This document shows, in pieces, positions 8,695 through 18,300 of a DNA stretch of 64,000 bases (the stretch's first letter is position 1; each line of letters starts with the position of its first letter). Under the pieces are notes generated by a model that saw nothing but the letters and a program-made list of their open reading frames with translations, did not search any database and had not been told where the DNA came from. Location: NCBI GenBank assembly GCA_965221375.1, contig OZ244883.1, forward strand, positions 1,054,001 through 1,118,000, read 5' to 3'. Origin of the DNA: Poriferisulfidus sp965221375 (GTDB taxonomy: Bacteria > Pseudomonadota > Gammaproteobacteria > Poriferisulfidales > Poriferisulfidaceae). Position numbers and translations under genes: made by a program.

Positions 8695-9458
8695 CACATT
8701 GGGTTCGTTTTGCACATGAAAATCGCGTGGGCTTTGGTCGCCTGCGAGATTCGACGATTGAAGTTTGTTCTGGCGACATGTTTACTGATCCTGTAGCAAC
8801 AGGGGAAGAACTGGAATTAGAGGCGGTGCGTCTGTTGACGCCCACCCAGCCGAGCAAAATGCCGGCACTGTGGAATAATTACCGCGCCTTGGCGGAAGAG
8901 AAGGGCCTGCAGCATCCGGAGACACCTTTATACCTGTTCAAAGCCAATTCGTCGTTTTTGGCGACTGGTGAGGTCATCCAGCACCCACAGTCCGTGGCTG
9001 ACGACGCTTTTTTTGAGGGCGAATTAGGGATTGTGATTGGCCGCACGGTCAAAGACGCCACGCTGGAAGAGGCGGAGGCGGCGATTTTCGGATACACCTG
9101 CATCAACGATGTCACGGCTTTCAGTTTGCTCAAAGATTATGCGGGATTCGATCAGTGGACTCGTTCCAAAGGTTTTGACACATTCGGTGTTTTTGGTCCC
9201 GCAGTCGCGACGGACCTGGATTATCGGGATTTGACCATCGTGACGCGCGTCAATGGAGAGGAAAAGCAACGTTATGCCGCGGCCGATATGATTACGCCAC
9301 CTGCGGAGGTTGTAAAGCATTTGTCGGCCAACATGAGTCTGTATGCGGGTGACGTTATCTGTTGCGGCACTTCAATTGGGCTGGGACCCATGCCGCGTGG
9401 CTGCAGGGTCGAAGTGGAAATTGAAGGAATCGGTGTCCTAAGCAACGAGTATCGGTGA
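8691..9458 (+). CDS. fumarylacetoacetate hydrolase (FAH) family protein
   Basis: 255-residue member of the FAH superfamily (fumarylpyruvate hydrolase, 2-hydroxyhepta-diene-dioate isomerase and similar). Substrate-loop and metal-site segments are visible in order: LFKANSSFLATGEVI, the acidic metal-binding stretch FFEGELGIVIG, NDVTAFSLLK, WTRSKGFDTFGVFGP and the C-terminal LYAGDVICCGTSIGLGPM. The ATG at 8691 overlaps the dusA stop as ATGA; a longer frame from 8610 lies inside dusA and is unlikely. Convergent overlap of 21 nt with the metallophosphoesterase gene. The exact substrate cannot be assigned; the dusA pairing gives no pathway hint. Confidence 0.85.
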   Translation: MTHWVRFAHENRVGFGRLRDSTIEVCSGDMFTDPVATGEELELEAVRLLTPTQPSKMPALWNNYRALAEEKGLQHPETPLYLFKANSSFLATGEVIQHPQSVADDAFFEGELGIVIGRTVKDATLEEAEAAIFGYTCINDVTAFSLLKDYAGFDQWTRSKGFDTFGVFGPAVATDLDYRDLTIVTRVNGEEKQRYAAADMITPPAEVVKHLSANMSLYAGDVICCGTSIGLGPMPRGCRVEVEIEGIGVLSNEYR

Positions 9459-10232
9459 CGACGGAGTTCCGACTTCAACGATTTTTGTCGCATCAAAGTT
9501 GGGGTCCGTAGTCATGCCTCGAGCGTTATTGACAAACCGAGTCCCTTTGAAGACAAAATCGACAACTTGATGCAGGTGGCCATATAACCACAAATCAGGT
9601 CGTGCCTGCATCGCGAGCTCTTCGCAGTCTGCGACAAAGTAGGGCTGGAGCGGTGCGTCCTCCAGGCTTCTGACGAAACATTGTGAAAGTGGCGCGAAAT
9701 GGCTGATGACAACGTTGTACGGAGAAGTTGAGCGGTTCAGTGCCTTTTCCAGCCAAGCGCGTTCAAGACGGTGTATTTTCATGCAATCCTGGAGCGAGAA
9801 ACGTTGGCTGTTTGTGTAGATCTCGCTGAAATCTCCGACTTGTTCTTGGAGATAGGCGCGGTCAAGGTCCGATAAGGGCTCTCGGAGTCTGAAATCCGTC
9901 CACAAAGTGCATCCGTGAAAAGCCACGTCGCCGCGATGCCAGCTTCGGCAATGAAGCAATTCAATTTCGTTTTGTTCGCACAAGTCTTTTAACTGTGTCA
10001 GCGCGTCTCCGTAATCTCGCTGGTGAAATTCATGATTGCCGGGCACATACAGGACGGGTTTGTTTGTGCGCGAGCGAAAATGCTCCAGCACGCGCACCAG
10101 GTCTCCCGGTGTTTCCCCGAACTCCGAGAGGTCGCCGGCAAGGATGAGAACATCGTGATTCGGCAGGTCATACGGCCATACATGGCTGCCATGGACATCT
10201 TGATGGGTGTCGGAGAGCAGGAGGAGGCGCAT
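9438..10232 (-). CDS. calcineurin-like metallophosphoesterase
   Basis: 264-residue metallophosphoesterase. The full set of two-metal motifs is present: LSDTHQD (residues 6-12), LAGDLSEFG, VPGNHEFH, VVISHFAP and YGHLHQ. This order, with GDL instead of GDxxDR, is typical of the broad YfcE/CpdA-like cytosolic group. No signal peptide or membrane segment is seen. The start ATG (MRLLLLSDTHQD) puts the first metal motif right at the N-terminus, as in homologs, but lacks a Shine-Dalgarno. The 3' end overlaps the FAH-family gene by 21 nt in convergent orientation. The substrate (nucleotide, phosphoprotein or other) is not known. Confidence 0.85.
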   Translation of the reverse strand: MRLLLLSDTHQDVHGSHVWPYDLPNHDVLILAGDLSEFGETPGDLVRVLEHFRSRTNKPVLYVPGNHEFHQRDYGDALTQLKDLCEQNEIELLHCRSWHRGDVAFHGCTLWTDFRLREPLSDLDRAYLQEQVGDFSEIYTNSQRFSLQDCMKIHRLERAWLEKALNRSTSPYNVVISHFAPLSQCFVRSLEDAPLQPYFVADCEELAMQARPDLWLYGHLHQVVDFVFKGTRFVNNARGMTTDPNFDATKIVEVGTPSSPILVA

Positions 10233-10374
10233 TTGCGGATTGAGTGCTTGAGGAAATAATCTGTTACTTTACATAATATTCATTATGCGAAGTATTGTTG
10301 GGGTCGAGGATTTCGTCCGTTGGCGGCAAAAGTACAGCCTTAGCATAGCCTCATAGCCTATCCGCCTCCCTCGT

Positions 10375-10403
10375 TTGTAATATTTCGTAAAAAGCATTAC
10401 AAT
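10375..10403 (+). promoter_or_regulatory. sigma-70-like promoter of the lipoprotein gene
   Basis: TTGTAA (10375-10380) and TACAAT (10398-10403) are separated by exactly 17 bp, giving a start site near 10410 and a leader of about 85 nt. The leader contains a 6-bp hairpin CCAGTC-GTCG-GACTGG (10426-10441) and the 18-bp palindrome at 10454-10471. Abundant Lpp-type lipoproteins usually have strong promoters, which fits. Confidence 0.55.
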
Positions 10404-10453
10404 TAGGAGCTACGGTGCTCAATGCCCAGTCGTCGGACTGGCGGCGCGCGTCG

Positions 10454-10471
10454 TTTATAGTGCACTATAAA
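10454..10471. promoter_or_regulatory. 18-bp perfect palindrome upstream of the lipoprotein gene
   Basis: TTTATAGTG/CACTATAAA is a perfect 18-bp palindrome 23 bp before the lipoprotein ATG. It could be a repressor operator, or its TATAGT/TATAAA halves could be a second promoter. The Shine-Dalgarno CTGGAG follows at about 10482-10487. Confidence 0.4.
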
Positions 10472-10494
10472 ACCACACAACTCTGGAGTTATAC

Positions 10495-10821
10495 ATGGAT
10501 AACAAAGCTAAAGTGATGGCCGTAAGTGTCATTTTCGGCGTTGCAGCGCTGACTGGCTGTACGGGTTCGGCGCATCTCACCAAGCTCGACGGTCAAGTTG
10601 CAAAAATGATGGAGCATCTGGGAACGCTAGATGGTCAAGTGGCATCCGCGCAGTCTACTGCAGATGAAGCACTTCGCATGGCGAAGGCCGCTGATCATAT
10701 CGCTTTTCAAGCCAATCAGGCCGCAATGACCGCCGACGAATTGGCGCGAATGGCAATTGCTTGCTGTGATGCAAATTCTCATCGCCTCAACACGATGTTT
10801 CATAACGCACAGCAAAAGTAA
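10495..10821 (+). CDS. Lpp/OprI-like alanine-zipper outer-membrane lipoprotein
   Basis: 108-residue lipoprotein. The N-terminus is a lipoprotein signal (MDNKAK then a hydrophobic run) ending in lipobox LTGC, with Cys22 as the lipidated residue. The mature part is a heptad-patterned, Ala/Met-rich helix (TLDGQVASAQSTADEALRMA and onward), like the trimeric coiled coil of Lpp or Pseudomonas OprI. The chain ends in QQK; a C-terminal lysine is the residue that L,D-transpeptidases join to peptidoglycan in Lpp, so covalent attachment is possible but inferred. It is somewhat longer than Lpp (78) and OprI (83). It also has an unusual Cys-Cys pair (IACCDAN) near the C-terminus, which could form intersubunit disulfides. 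Good Shine-Dalgarno (GGAG) and its own promoter and terminator. Confidence 0.82.
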   Translation: MDNKAKVMAVSVIFGVAALTGCTGSAHLTKLDGQVAKMMEHLGTLDGQVASAQSTADEALRMAKAADHIAFQANQAAMTADELARMAIACCDANSHRLNTMFHNAQQK

Positions 10822-10842
10822 TACATAAGCTGTAAATATAAA

Positions 10843-11262
10843 GGGAAAAGAGCCTGTTTCAGGCTCTTTTTCTTTTTAAGGGCACGCAAAACGCCCAACC
10901 AAATCCTTCGCCGACTTGTGATCGGTGGTATCCATTTTGGATAGCCCTACACCCTCTGAATAGCCACGCTTAGGCTTTCACGACGCCCAGGCAACTGTCT
11001 CCTGCCGTTCGAAACTCGCTGGCGTCATTCAATTGCCGTCCCCGTTGTCTTAGTGCGGGAAAAGAACTTGTTTCAGGTTTTTCTGCTTAAGCCGTTGCGC
11101 AGATGCCTGGTAAGGCCTGCTACTGCCCGCCAACGGCGGAATACGTCTCTGGACCTGGTTTTGAAATAGCCTCACGGCCTCTGAAAGGATTCAATTTAGT
11201 TTTTCTCGATACCTGGCGGATGTGCCCCGCCGCTTGAAACTCAGTGGCGTAGTTCGATTTCA
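10843..11262. repeat. diverged tandem duplication of the adhesin gene 3' end and terminator
   Basis: This gene-free stretch of over 400 bp between the lipoprotein and the giant gene holds two collinear, diverged copies of a unit of about 200 bp (about 10843-11040 and 11057-11262). Three blocks match in order. First is GGGAAAAGA-C-TGTTTCAGG (the terminator hairpin), at 10843 and 11057. Second is a block resembling TAGCCTCACGGCCTCTGAA versus TAGCCCTACACCCTCTGAA, at about 10941 and 11167. Third is the block around GAAACTC-TGGCGT, at 11011 and 11236, which in the second copy is the stop-codon region of the adhesin gene. The bases between blocks are not conserved. No coding frame survives in the first copy. 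It may be a remnant of a second, deleted adhesin gene or a duplicated terminator region. Confidence 0.65.
10846..10877 (+). terminator. rho-independent terminator, bidirectional
   Basis: GAGCCTG-TTT-CAGGCTC stem, extended by flanking A4/T4 to 11 bp and followed by a T-rich tail (TTTTTCTTTTT). It ends the lipoprotein gene 24 nt after its stop. Read on the minus strand the same stem is followed by TTTT, so it can also stop transcripts coming from the giant adhesin gene. Confidence 0.9.
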
Positions 11263-12363
11263 ACTCCCACATAATTGCCAATCGCTTCATCCTTGCGGCG
11301 GCCCAGCGACCACTCCAGCGACCACTTGTCCGTGTCCGGCAGCAGATAGCGGATACCCAGTTTCGTCTCGTCCCATTCGCCCGAAGTCATGGCGGCTTCC
11401 GCAAACGGCATCCACACGCCTCGTCCCGTCGTCAAGCCAACGCCCCAGCCCACCGAGGTCGACAGCGACAATCCGCTCCACTGCTCTGAACCGGCCAGCG
11501 ATCCCAGCTGCTCGTCTCCCCACAGCACCGACGAGTCGCTGACATCCTGGCCAATGCCGGAACGCACCTTCCATGACAAGCCGCGGCGGTCGGCCGCCGG
11601 CAACACCGCCGCCGTCAGACTCGCGCCCCATTCCTCATAGTCATTCTCACTATGTGCCGCCACCCAGTGACCCTCGACATCCCACTGCAGTCGCGAAGCT
11701 TCGTGGGCTCCACTGAGGCCGCCGCGCAACTCCAGACCCAGTCCTTCCGCCCCGTCGCCTCCGTCATAACGACCATAGACAGCCCCAAACGGCAAGATCG
11801 ATCTGTCGCTCCAGTCGGGCTGTGCTTCAATGCCTGCCCGCACCTGCCACGCTTCTGTGCGCAAATCACTAATGGCTGACTCTTTCACCGTCTCATCCGT
11901 CTCCAGGCGCGCATAGCCGGCATCCATGACCAGCGACAACTTCATGTCGGACAACGGATCCAGTGACTCACGTCCGCCGACGGCGACCATCCAAAAGTCC
12001 ACATCGCTCTCAATTGTCTGTCGATCATTCAGATCCGAAGTCAATTCCACATCGCCCTGTCCGACGCCCAGCATCGCCCAGGCCGACCCTCCCGAACTTG
12101 TCTGCAGACGCACATACGGGTGAATGCTGGTCAGCTCCATCTCCAATTCACCCTTTCTCACCGTCCCTTCGGCAGGCGCCATGCTGTACTCGGTTTCCGT
12201 ATCCGTATAAGACAGGGCCACACCGGCCATCCAGTCCTCGCCAAAGAATCGATCGATTCCAAACCATGCCGAACGTATTTCGGTGTCGTATTCGGAGCCG
12301 CTACGATCCTTGTCTTCGATATCCAGATAACTGCCCCGCCCCCACAGCGTCCAGCCGGATTCG
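11241..12363 (-). other. autotransporter-type beta-barrel domain (3' end of giant gene)
   Basis: Codes for alternating amphipathic strands typical of outer-membrane barrels: WTLWGRGSYLDI, WFGIDRFFGEDWMAGVALSY, IHPYVRLQT, AWAMLGVGQGDVEL, WQVRAGIEAQPDW, LQWDVEGHWVAAHSENDYEEWGASL, LSWKVRSGIG, SVGWGVGLTTGRGVWMPFAEAAM, ETKLGIRYLLP and VGVEIELRH. About 12 strands can be counted, as in classical autotransporters. A helix-forming linker sits just upstream (12363-12615). Confidence 0.8.
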
Positions 12364-15300
12364 TCATCCGTCTCGCCATCCAAAGCCAAGGTGAAGTGGC
12401 TGTCACGCAAGATATCCGACAAAGACGAGGAGGAATGATCCTGATTTTCCGAATCTGTTTCCATGGCGCGCAGCGCACCGGAAAGATCCATCTCCAGCTC
12501 CGTCTTCGGTTCCGCCTCAAATCGCTGCCCCAGCACTTCGCGGACCACCTTCAGGAAGCCGCGCGACAGATCCGCCAATACTTCCTCAACAGTCTTCTTC
12601 TCCTGTAGGTCTCCGTCCGAATCAGTCACGCCTGCGGTGACTGTGGCGGCGACTGATCCGTATTCAGTCGCTCCCGACGCTTCCAGTCTTATCGCCACCG
12701 ATTCCCCTGCTCCGTCCGTATCTGCAACCGCGGAGACCGTTACCGTCTGCGTTGTCGCCCAACTGCGCGTTGTATAGGTCAACGCTGCCGGACTCGCCGT
12801 CACTGCGTCCGTGTCCCCACTCGTCACCGACACCGTCACCACCGCACTCGGCTGCGACGCCAATGCGACCGTGAAGGTCTTTGTTCCTTCAGCCTCGTCG
12901 CCCTCTATCAATGCCACACTCTGCGCGCTCAACGCCAACCCGATTGTCTCGTCATCGTCCACCGACACCGTCGCCGTCGTACCCACGCCGGCATAGTCGC
13001 CACCGCTGGCTGCCAGCGTCACCGACACCGTCTCATCCAGACCATCGTCATCGTCGATCGCCGTCGCTGTCACTGTCTGCGCCGTATCCCAAGCGTCTGT
13101 GCTGAACGTCAATGATTCCGGAGTTGCCGTCGCCGCGCCTGTATCGCTACTGCTCAACGACACCGTCACCGTCGCGCTCGGCTGCGATCCCAGCGCCACC
13201 GTGAACGTGCCGGTAGCGCCTTCAGTCACCGTCAATTCCGTCGAGCTCAAGTCCAGCTCGATGGCCTCGTCATCGTCCACCGTCACTGTTGCCGCGGCGA
13301 GTGTCCCGTCATAGTCGCCGCCGCGCGCCAACAGCGTCAGCGTCACCGACTCATCCGCCGCATCGTCATCCTCGACCGCGCTCGCCGTCACTGCCTGCGC
13401 CGTGGCCCAATTGCTCGTCGTATACGTCAGCGCCGCCGGACTCGTCGTCACCGCGCCCGTATCTGTGCTGGTCACCGACACCACCACCTCGGCGCTCGGC
13501 TGCGTCGCCAATGCCACCGTGAAGGTCCCGTCCGCGTCGCCTTCCGTCAACGCCACCGTCTCCGTGCTCAATGTCAATGCCACTGTGTCGTCATCTCTCA
13601 CCGACACCGTCGCCGTGGCACTTAGATCGGCATAGTCGCCACCGCTGGCCACCAGCGTCACCGTCACTGCCTCATCCGATGCGTCGTCATCCTCCACTGC
13701 ATTCGCCGTCACCGTCTGCGCTGTGGCCCAATTGCTCGTCGTATACGTCAGTGCCGCCGGAGTTGCCGTCACCGCACCCGTGTCTGCGCTCGTCACCGCC
13801 ACCGTCACTGTCGCACTCGGCTGCGACGCCAACGTCACCGTGAAGGTTCCGCTCGCCCCTTCGTCCAGCGACAGCGTCGTCCGATTCAACGTCAATCCCG
13901 ACGTCTCATCGTCGTTCACCGACACCGTCGCCGTCGCACTCACGTCGGCATAGCCGCCGCCTTCGGCCGCCAGCGTCACCGCCACCGTCTCATCCGAAGC
14001 GTCCGTGTCCTGCACCGCGCTTGCTCCCACACTCTGCGCCGTTGACCAGTTCGCCGTCGTGAACGTCAAAGCCGCCGGACTGACCGTTACCGCGCCTTCA
14101 TCCGCACTCGCGACCGACACCGTCACCTCCGCATTCGGCTGCGTCGCCAGCGTCACCGAGAAGGTTCCGTTTCTCCCTTCATCCAACGCCAGCGTCGTTC
14201 GATTCAACGTCAATCCCACCGCGTCGTCATCGTCCACCGTCACCGTCACCGTGGCGCTTACGTCGGCATAGTCGCCGCCGCTGGCCGCCAGCGTCACCGT
14301 CACCGTCTCATCTGCCGCGTCGTCATCCTGCACCGCATTCGCCGTCACCGTCTGTGCCGTTGCCCAATTACTCGTCGTATACACCAACGATCTCGGGCTG
14401 ACCGTCGCCGCAGGCGTATCGCTGCTGGTCACCGCCACCGTCACCGGCGCTGTCGGCTGCGTCGCCAACGCCACCGTGAACGTGTCGGCCGCGTCGCCTT
14501 CCGTCAATGCGATCGTCTCCGCACTCAATGCCAACCCGACCGTCTCGTCATCCTCCACCGTCACCGTCGCCTCAGCACGCACACTCGCATAGTCGCCGCC
14601 GCTGGCTGACAATCCCACGGTGACCGTCTCATCCGCCGCATCGTCATCCTCGACCGCACTCGCTGTCACCGTCTGCGCCGTGTTCCAATTCGTGGTCGTG
14701 TACGTCAGCGCCGTCGGACTCACCGTCACCGCGCCCGTATCCGTGCTCCTCATCGACACCGTCACCTCTGCACTCGGCTGTGTCGCCAACGCCACCGTGA
14801 ACGTCCCGGTGGAGCCTTCCGCCACCGCCACACTCGCCGCGCTCAACGTCAATGCCACTGTGTCGTCATCCCTCACCGACACTGTCGCCGTGGCACTTAG
14901 ATCGGCATAGTCGCCGCCTTCGGCCGCCAGTGTCACCGTCACCGCCTCGTCCGACGCATCGTCATCATCCACCGCACTCGCCGTCACCGTCTGCGCCGTG
15001 GCCCAATTGCTCGTCGTATACGTCAGCGCCGCCGGACTCGCCGTCGCCGCATCCGTATCCGAGCTCGTCACCGCCACCGTCACCGATGCCGTCGGCTGCG
15101 ACGCCAGCACCACCGTGAAGGTCTCGGTCTCGCCGCCTTCCGTCAGTGACACATTCGTCGCGCTCAACGACAACCCGGTCGTCTCATCATCGTTCACCGA
15201 TACCGTCGCCGTGGTGCTTATCCCGGCGTAGTCGCCGCCTTCAGCCGCCAGCGTCACCGCCACCGTCTCATCCGTCGCGTCCGTGTCCTCCACCGCGCTC

Positions 15301-18300
15301 ACCGTCACCGTCTGATTCGTCGTCCAGTTCGATGTCGTGAACGTTAGCGCCGCCGGACTTGCCGTTACCGCGCCTTCATCCGCGCTCGTCGCCGACACCG
15401 TCACCGCCGCACTCGGCTGCGTCGCCAATCTCACCGTGAACGTCCCGACCCTTCCTTCGTCCAACGTCAGCGTCGTCCGATTCAACGTCAACCCTACTGT
15501 CTCATCGTCCGTCACCGTCACCGTCACCGTGGCGCTCACGTCAGCATAGTCGCCGCCACTGGCCGCCAGCGTCACCGTTACCGTCTCATCCGAAGCGTCG
15601 TCATCCCTCTCTGGCGCCACCGTCACCGTCTGCACCGTGTCCCAATCATTGGTCGTGAACGTCAGCACCGCCGGACTCGCCGTCGCCGCGCCCGTGTCGC
15701 TGCTGCTCACCGATACCGTCACTGAACCCGTCGGCTGCGTCGTCAACGCCACCGTGAACGTCCCGGACGCATCGCCTTCCGTCACCGCCACGCTCGTCGC
15801 ACTCAACGCCAATCCGATTGTTTCGTCATCCTCCACCGTCACCGTCGCCTCGGCACGCACACTCGCATAATCGCCCCCGCCGGCTGACAATCCCACGGTG
15901 ACCGTCTCATCCGCCGCATCGTCATCCTCGACCGCACTCGCCGTCACCGCCTGCGCCGTATTCCAATTCGTGGTCGTAAACGTCAGCACCGTCGGATTCA
16001 CCGTCACCGCGCCCGTATCGCCGCTTCTCATCGACACCGTCACCTCGGCGCTCGGCTGCGTCGCCAACGCCACCGTGAACGTCCCGGTCGCGCCGCCTTC
16101 CGTCAAGGCCACCGGCGCCCCATCCAACGTCAATGCCACTGTGTCGTCATCCCTCACCGACACCGTTGCCGTGGCACTTAGATCAGCATAGTCGCCACCG
16201 CTGGCTGTCAGTGTCAGCGTCACCGCCTCATCCGATGCGTCGTCATCATCCACCGCACTCGCCGTCACCGTCTGCGCCGTGGCCCAATTGCTCGTCGTAT
16301 ACGTCAGCGTCGCCGGAGTCGCCGTCGCCGCACCCACATCGCTGCTGGTCACCGCCACCGTCACCGATGCCGTCGGCTGCGACGCCAGCACCACCGTGAA
16401 CGACTCGGTCTCGCCGCCTTCCGTCAGCGACACGCTCGTCGCGCTCAACGTCAATCCCGTCGTCTCGTCATCGTTGACCGACACCGTCGCCGTCGCACTC
16501 ACGTCGGCGTAGTCGCCGCCCTCGGCCATCAGCGTCACCGCCACCGTCTCATCCGCCGCATCGTCATCGGCTACCGCCTCTACTCTCACCGTCTGTACCG
16601 TTGACCAGTTCGATGTCGTATACGTCAGCGCCGCCGGACTTGCCGTCACCGCGCCTTCATCGCTGCTGGTCACCGACACCGTCACTGCCGCACTCGGCTG
16701 CGTCGCCAATGTCACCGCGAAGCTCTCGTATCTCCCTTCGCTGATTTCCCGCGTCGTCGGACTCAACGTCAATCCCACCGCATCGTCATCGTCCACCGAC
16801 ACCGTCACCGTGGCGCTCACGCCGGCATAGTCGCCGCCGCTGGCTGCCAGTGTCACCACCGCCGTCTCATCCGAAGCGTCATCATCCTGCGCCGCGTTCG
16901 CCGCCACCGTCTGCGCCGTCGACCAGTTCGCTGTCGTGAATGTCAACGCCGCCGGGTCCACCGTCGCCGCACCCGTGTCCGCGCTCGTCACCGCCACCGT
17001 CACCGTCGCGCTCGGCTGTGACCCCAATGCCAGTGTGAAGGTCCCGGTCGCGCCGCCTTCCGTCAACTCCACGTTCGTCGCACTCAATGCCAACCCGATC
17101 GCCTCATCATCGTCCACCGTCACCGTCGCCGTGGCGCTCACGCCCGCATAGTCGGCGCCGCTGGCCGCCAGCGTCACCGCCACCGTCTCATCGGCCGCAT
17201 TGTCATCGTCGACCGCACTCGCCGTCACCGTCTGCGCCGTGTTCCAATCACTCGTCGTAAACGTCAGCGCTGCCGGATTTGTCATCACCGCCCCTTCATC
17301 CGCACTCGCCACCGACACCGTCACCGCTGCCGTCGGCTGTGTCGCCAACGCCACCGTGAACGTCCCCGTCTCACCCCCTTCGCTCAGCGTCACACTCTGT
17401 GTGCTCAATGCCAGCCCCACCGTGTCGTCATCCGTGACCGTCACCGCCACTGACGCGCTGACGTCAGCATAGTCACCACCGCTGGCCGTCAATGTCACCG
17501 CCACCGTTTCATCCGTCGCATCGTCATCGTCGACCGCACTCGCCGTCACTGTCTGTGCCGCGCTCCAATTCGCCGTCGTGAACGTCAATGATTCCGGAGC
17601 TGCCGTCGCCGCGTCCGTATCGCTATTCGTCAACGTCAACGTCACCTCTGCCGCCGGCTGTGTCGCCAACGCCACCGTGAACGCCTCCGTCTCGCCGCCT
17701 TCGGTCAACGCAATCGTCGTCGCGCTCAGTGTCAGCCCCACCGTCTCGTCATCCGTGACCGTCACCGTCACCGACGCGCTCACATCGGCATAGTCGCCAC
17801 CGCTGGTCGTCAGCGTCAACGCCACCGTTTCATCCGTCGCATCGTCATCGTCAGCCGCGCTCGCCGTCACCGTCTGCGCCGTCTCCCAGTTATCCGTCGT
17901 GAACGTCAGTGCCGCCGGGCTCGCCGTCACCGCGCCTTCATCTGCGCTCGCCACTGACACCGACACCGCCGCACTGGGCTGTGAAGTCAACGCCACCGTA
18001 AACGTCTCCGTTTCACCGCCTTCGGTCAGCGCCACGCTCGTCGCACTCAATGCCAACCCAATCGTTTCGTCATCGTCCACTGTCACCGTCACCGTGGTGC
18101 TTACGTCGGCATAGTCCCCACCACTCGCTGCCAACGTCACCGTCGTCGTCTCATCCGTCGCGTCGTCATCGTCCACCGCGCTCGCCGTCACCGTCTGCGC
18201 CGTCGACCAGTTCTCGGCCGTGAACGTCAATGATCCTGGAGTCACCGACACCGCGGCCGTGTCCGCGCTCGTCACCGCTATCGTCACTGCTGCAATCGGC

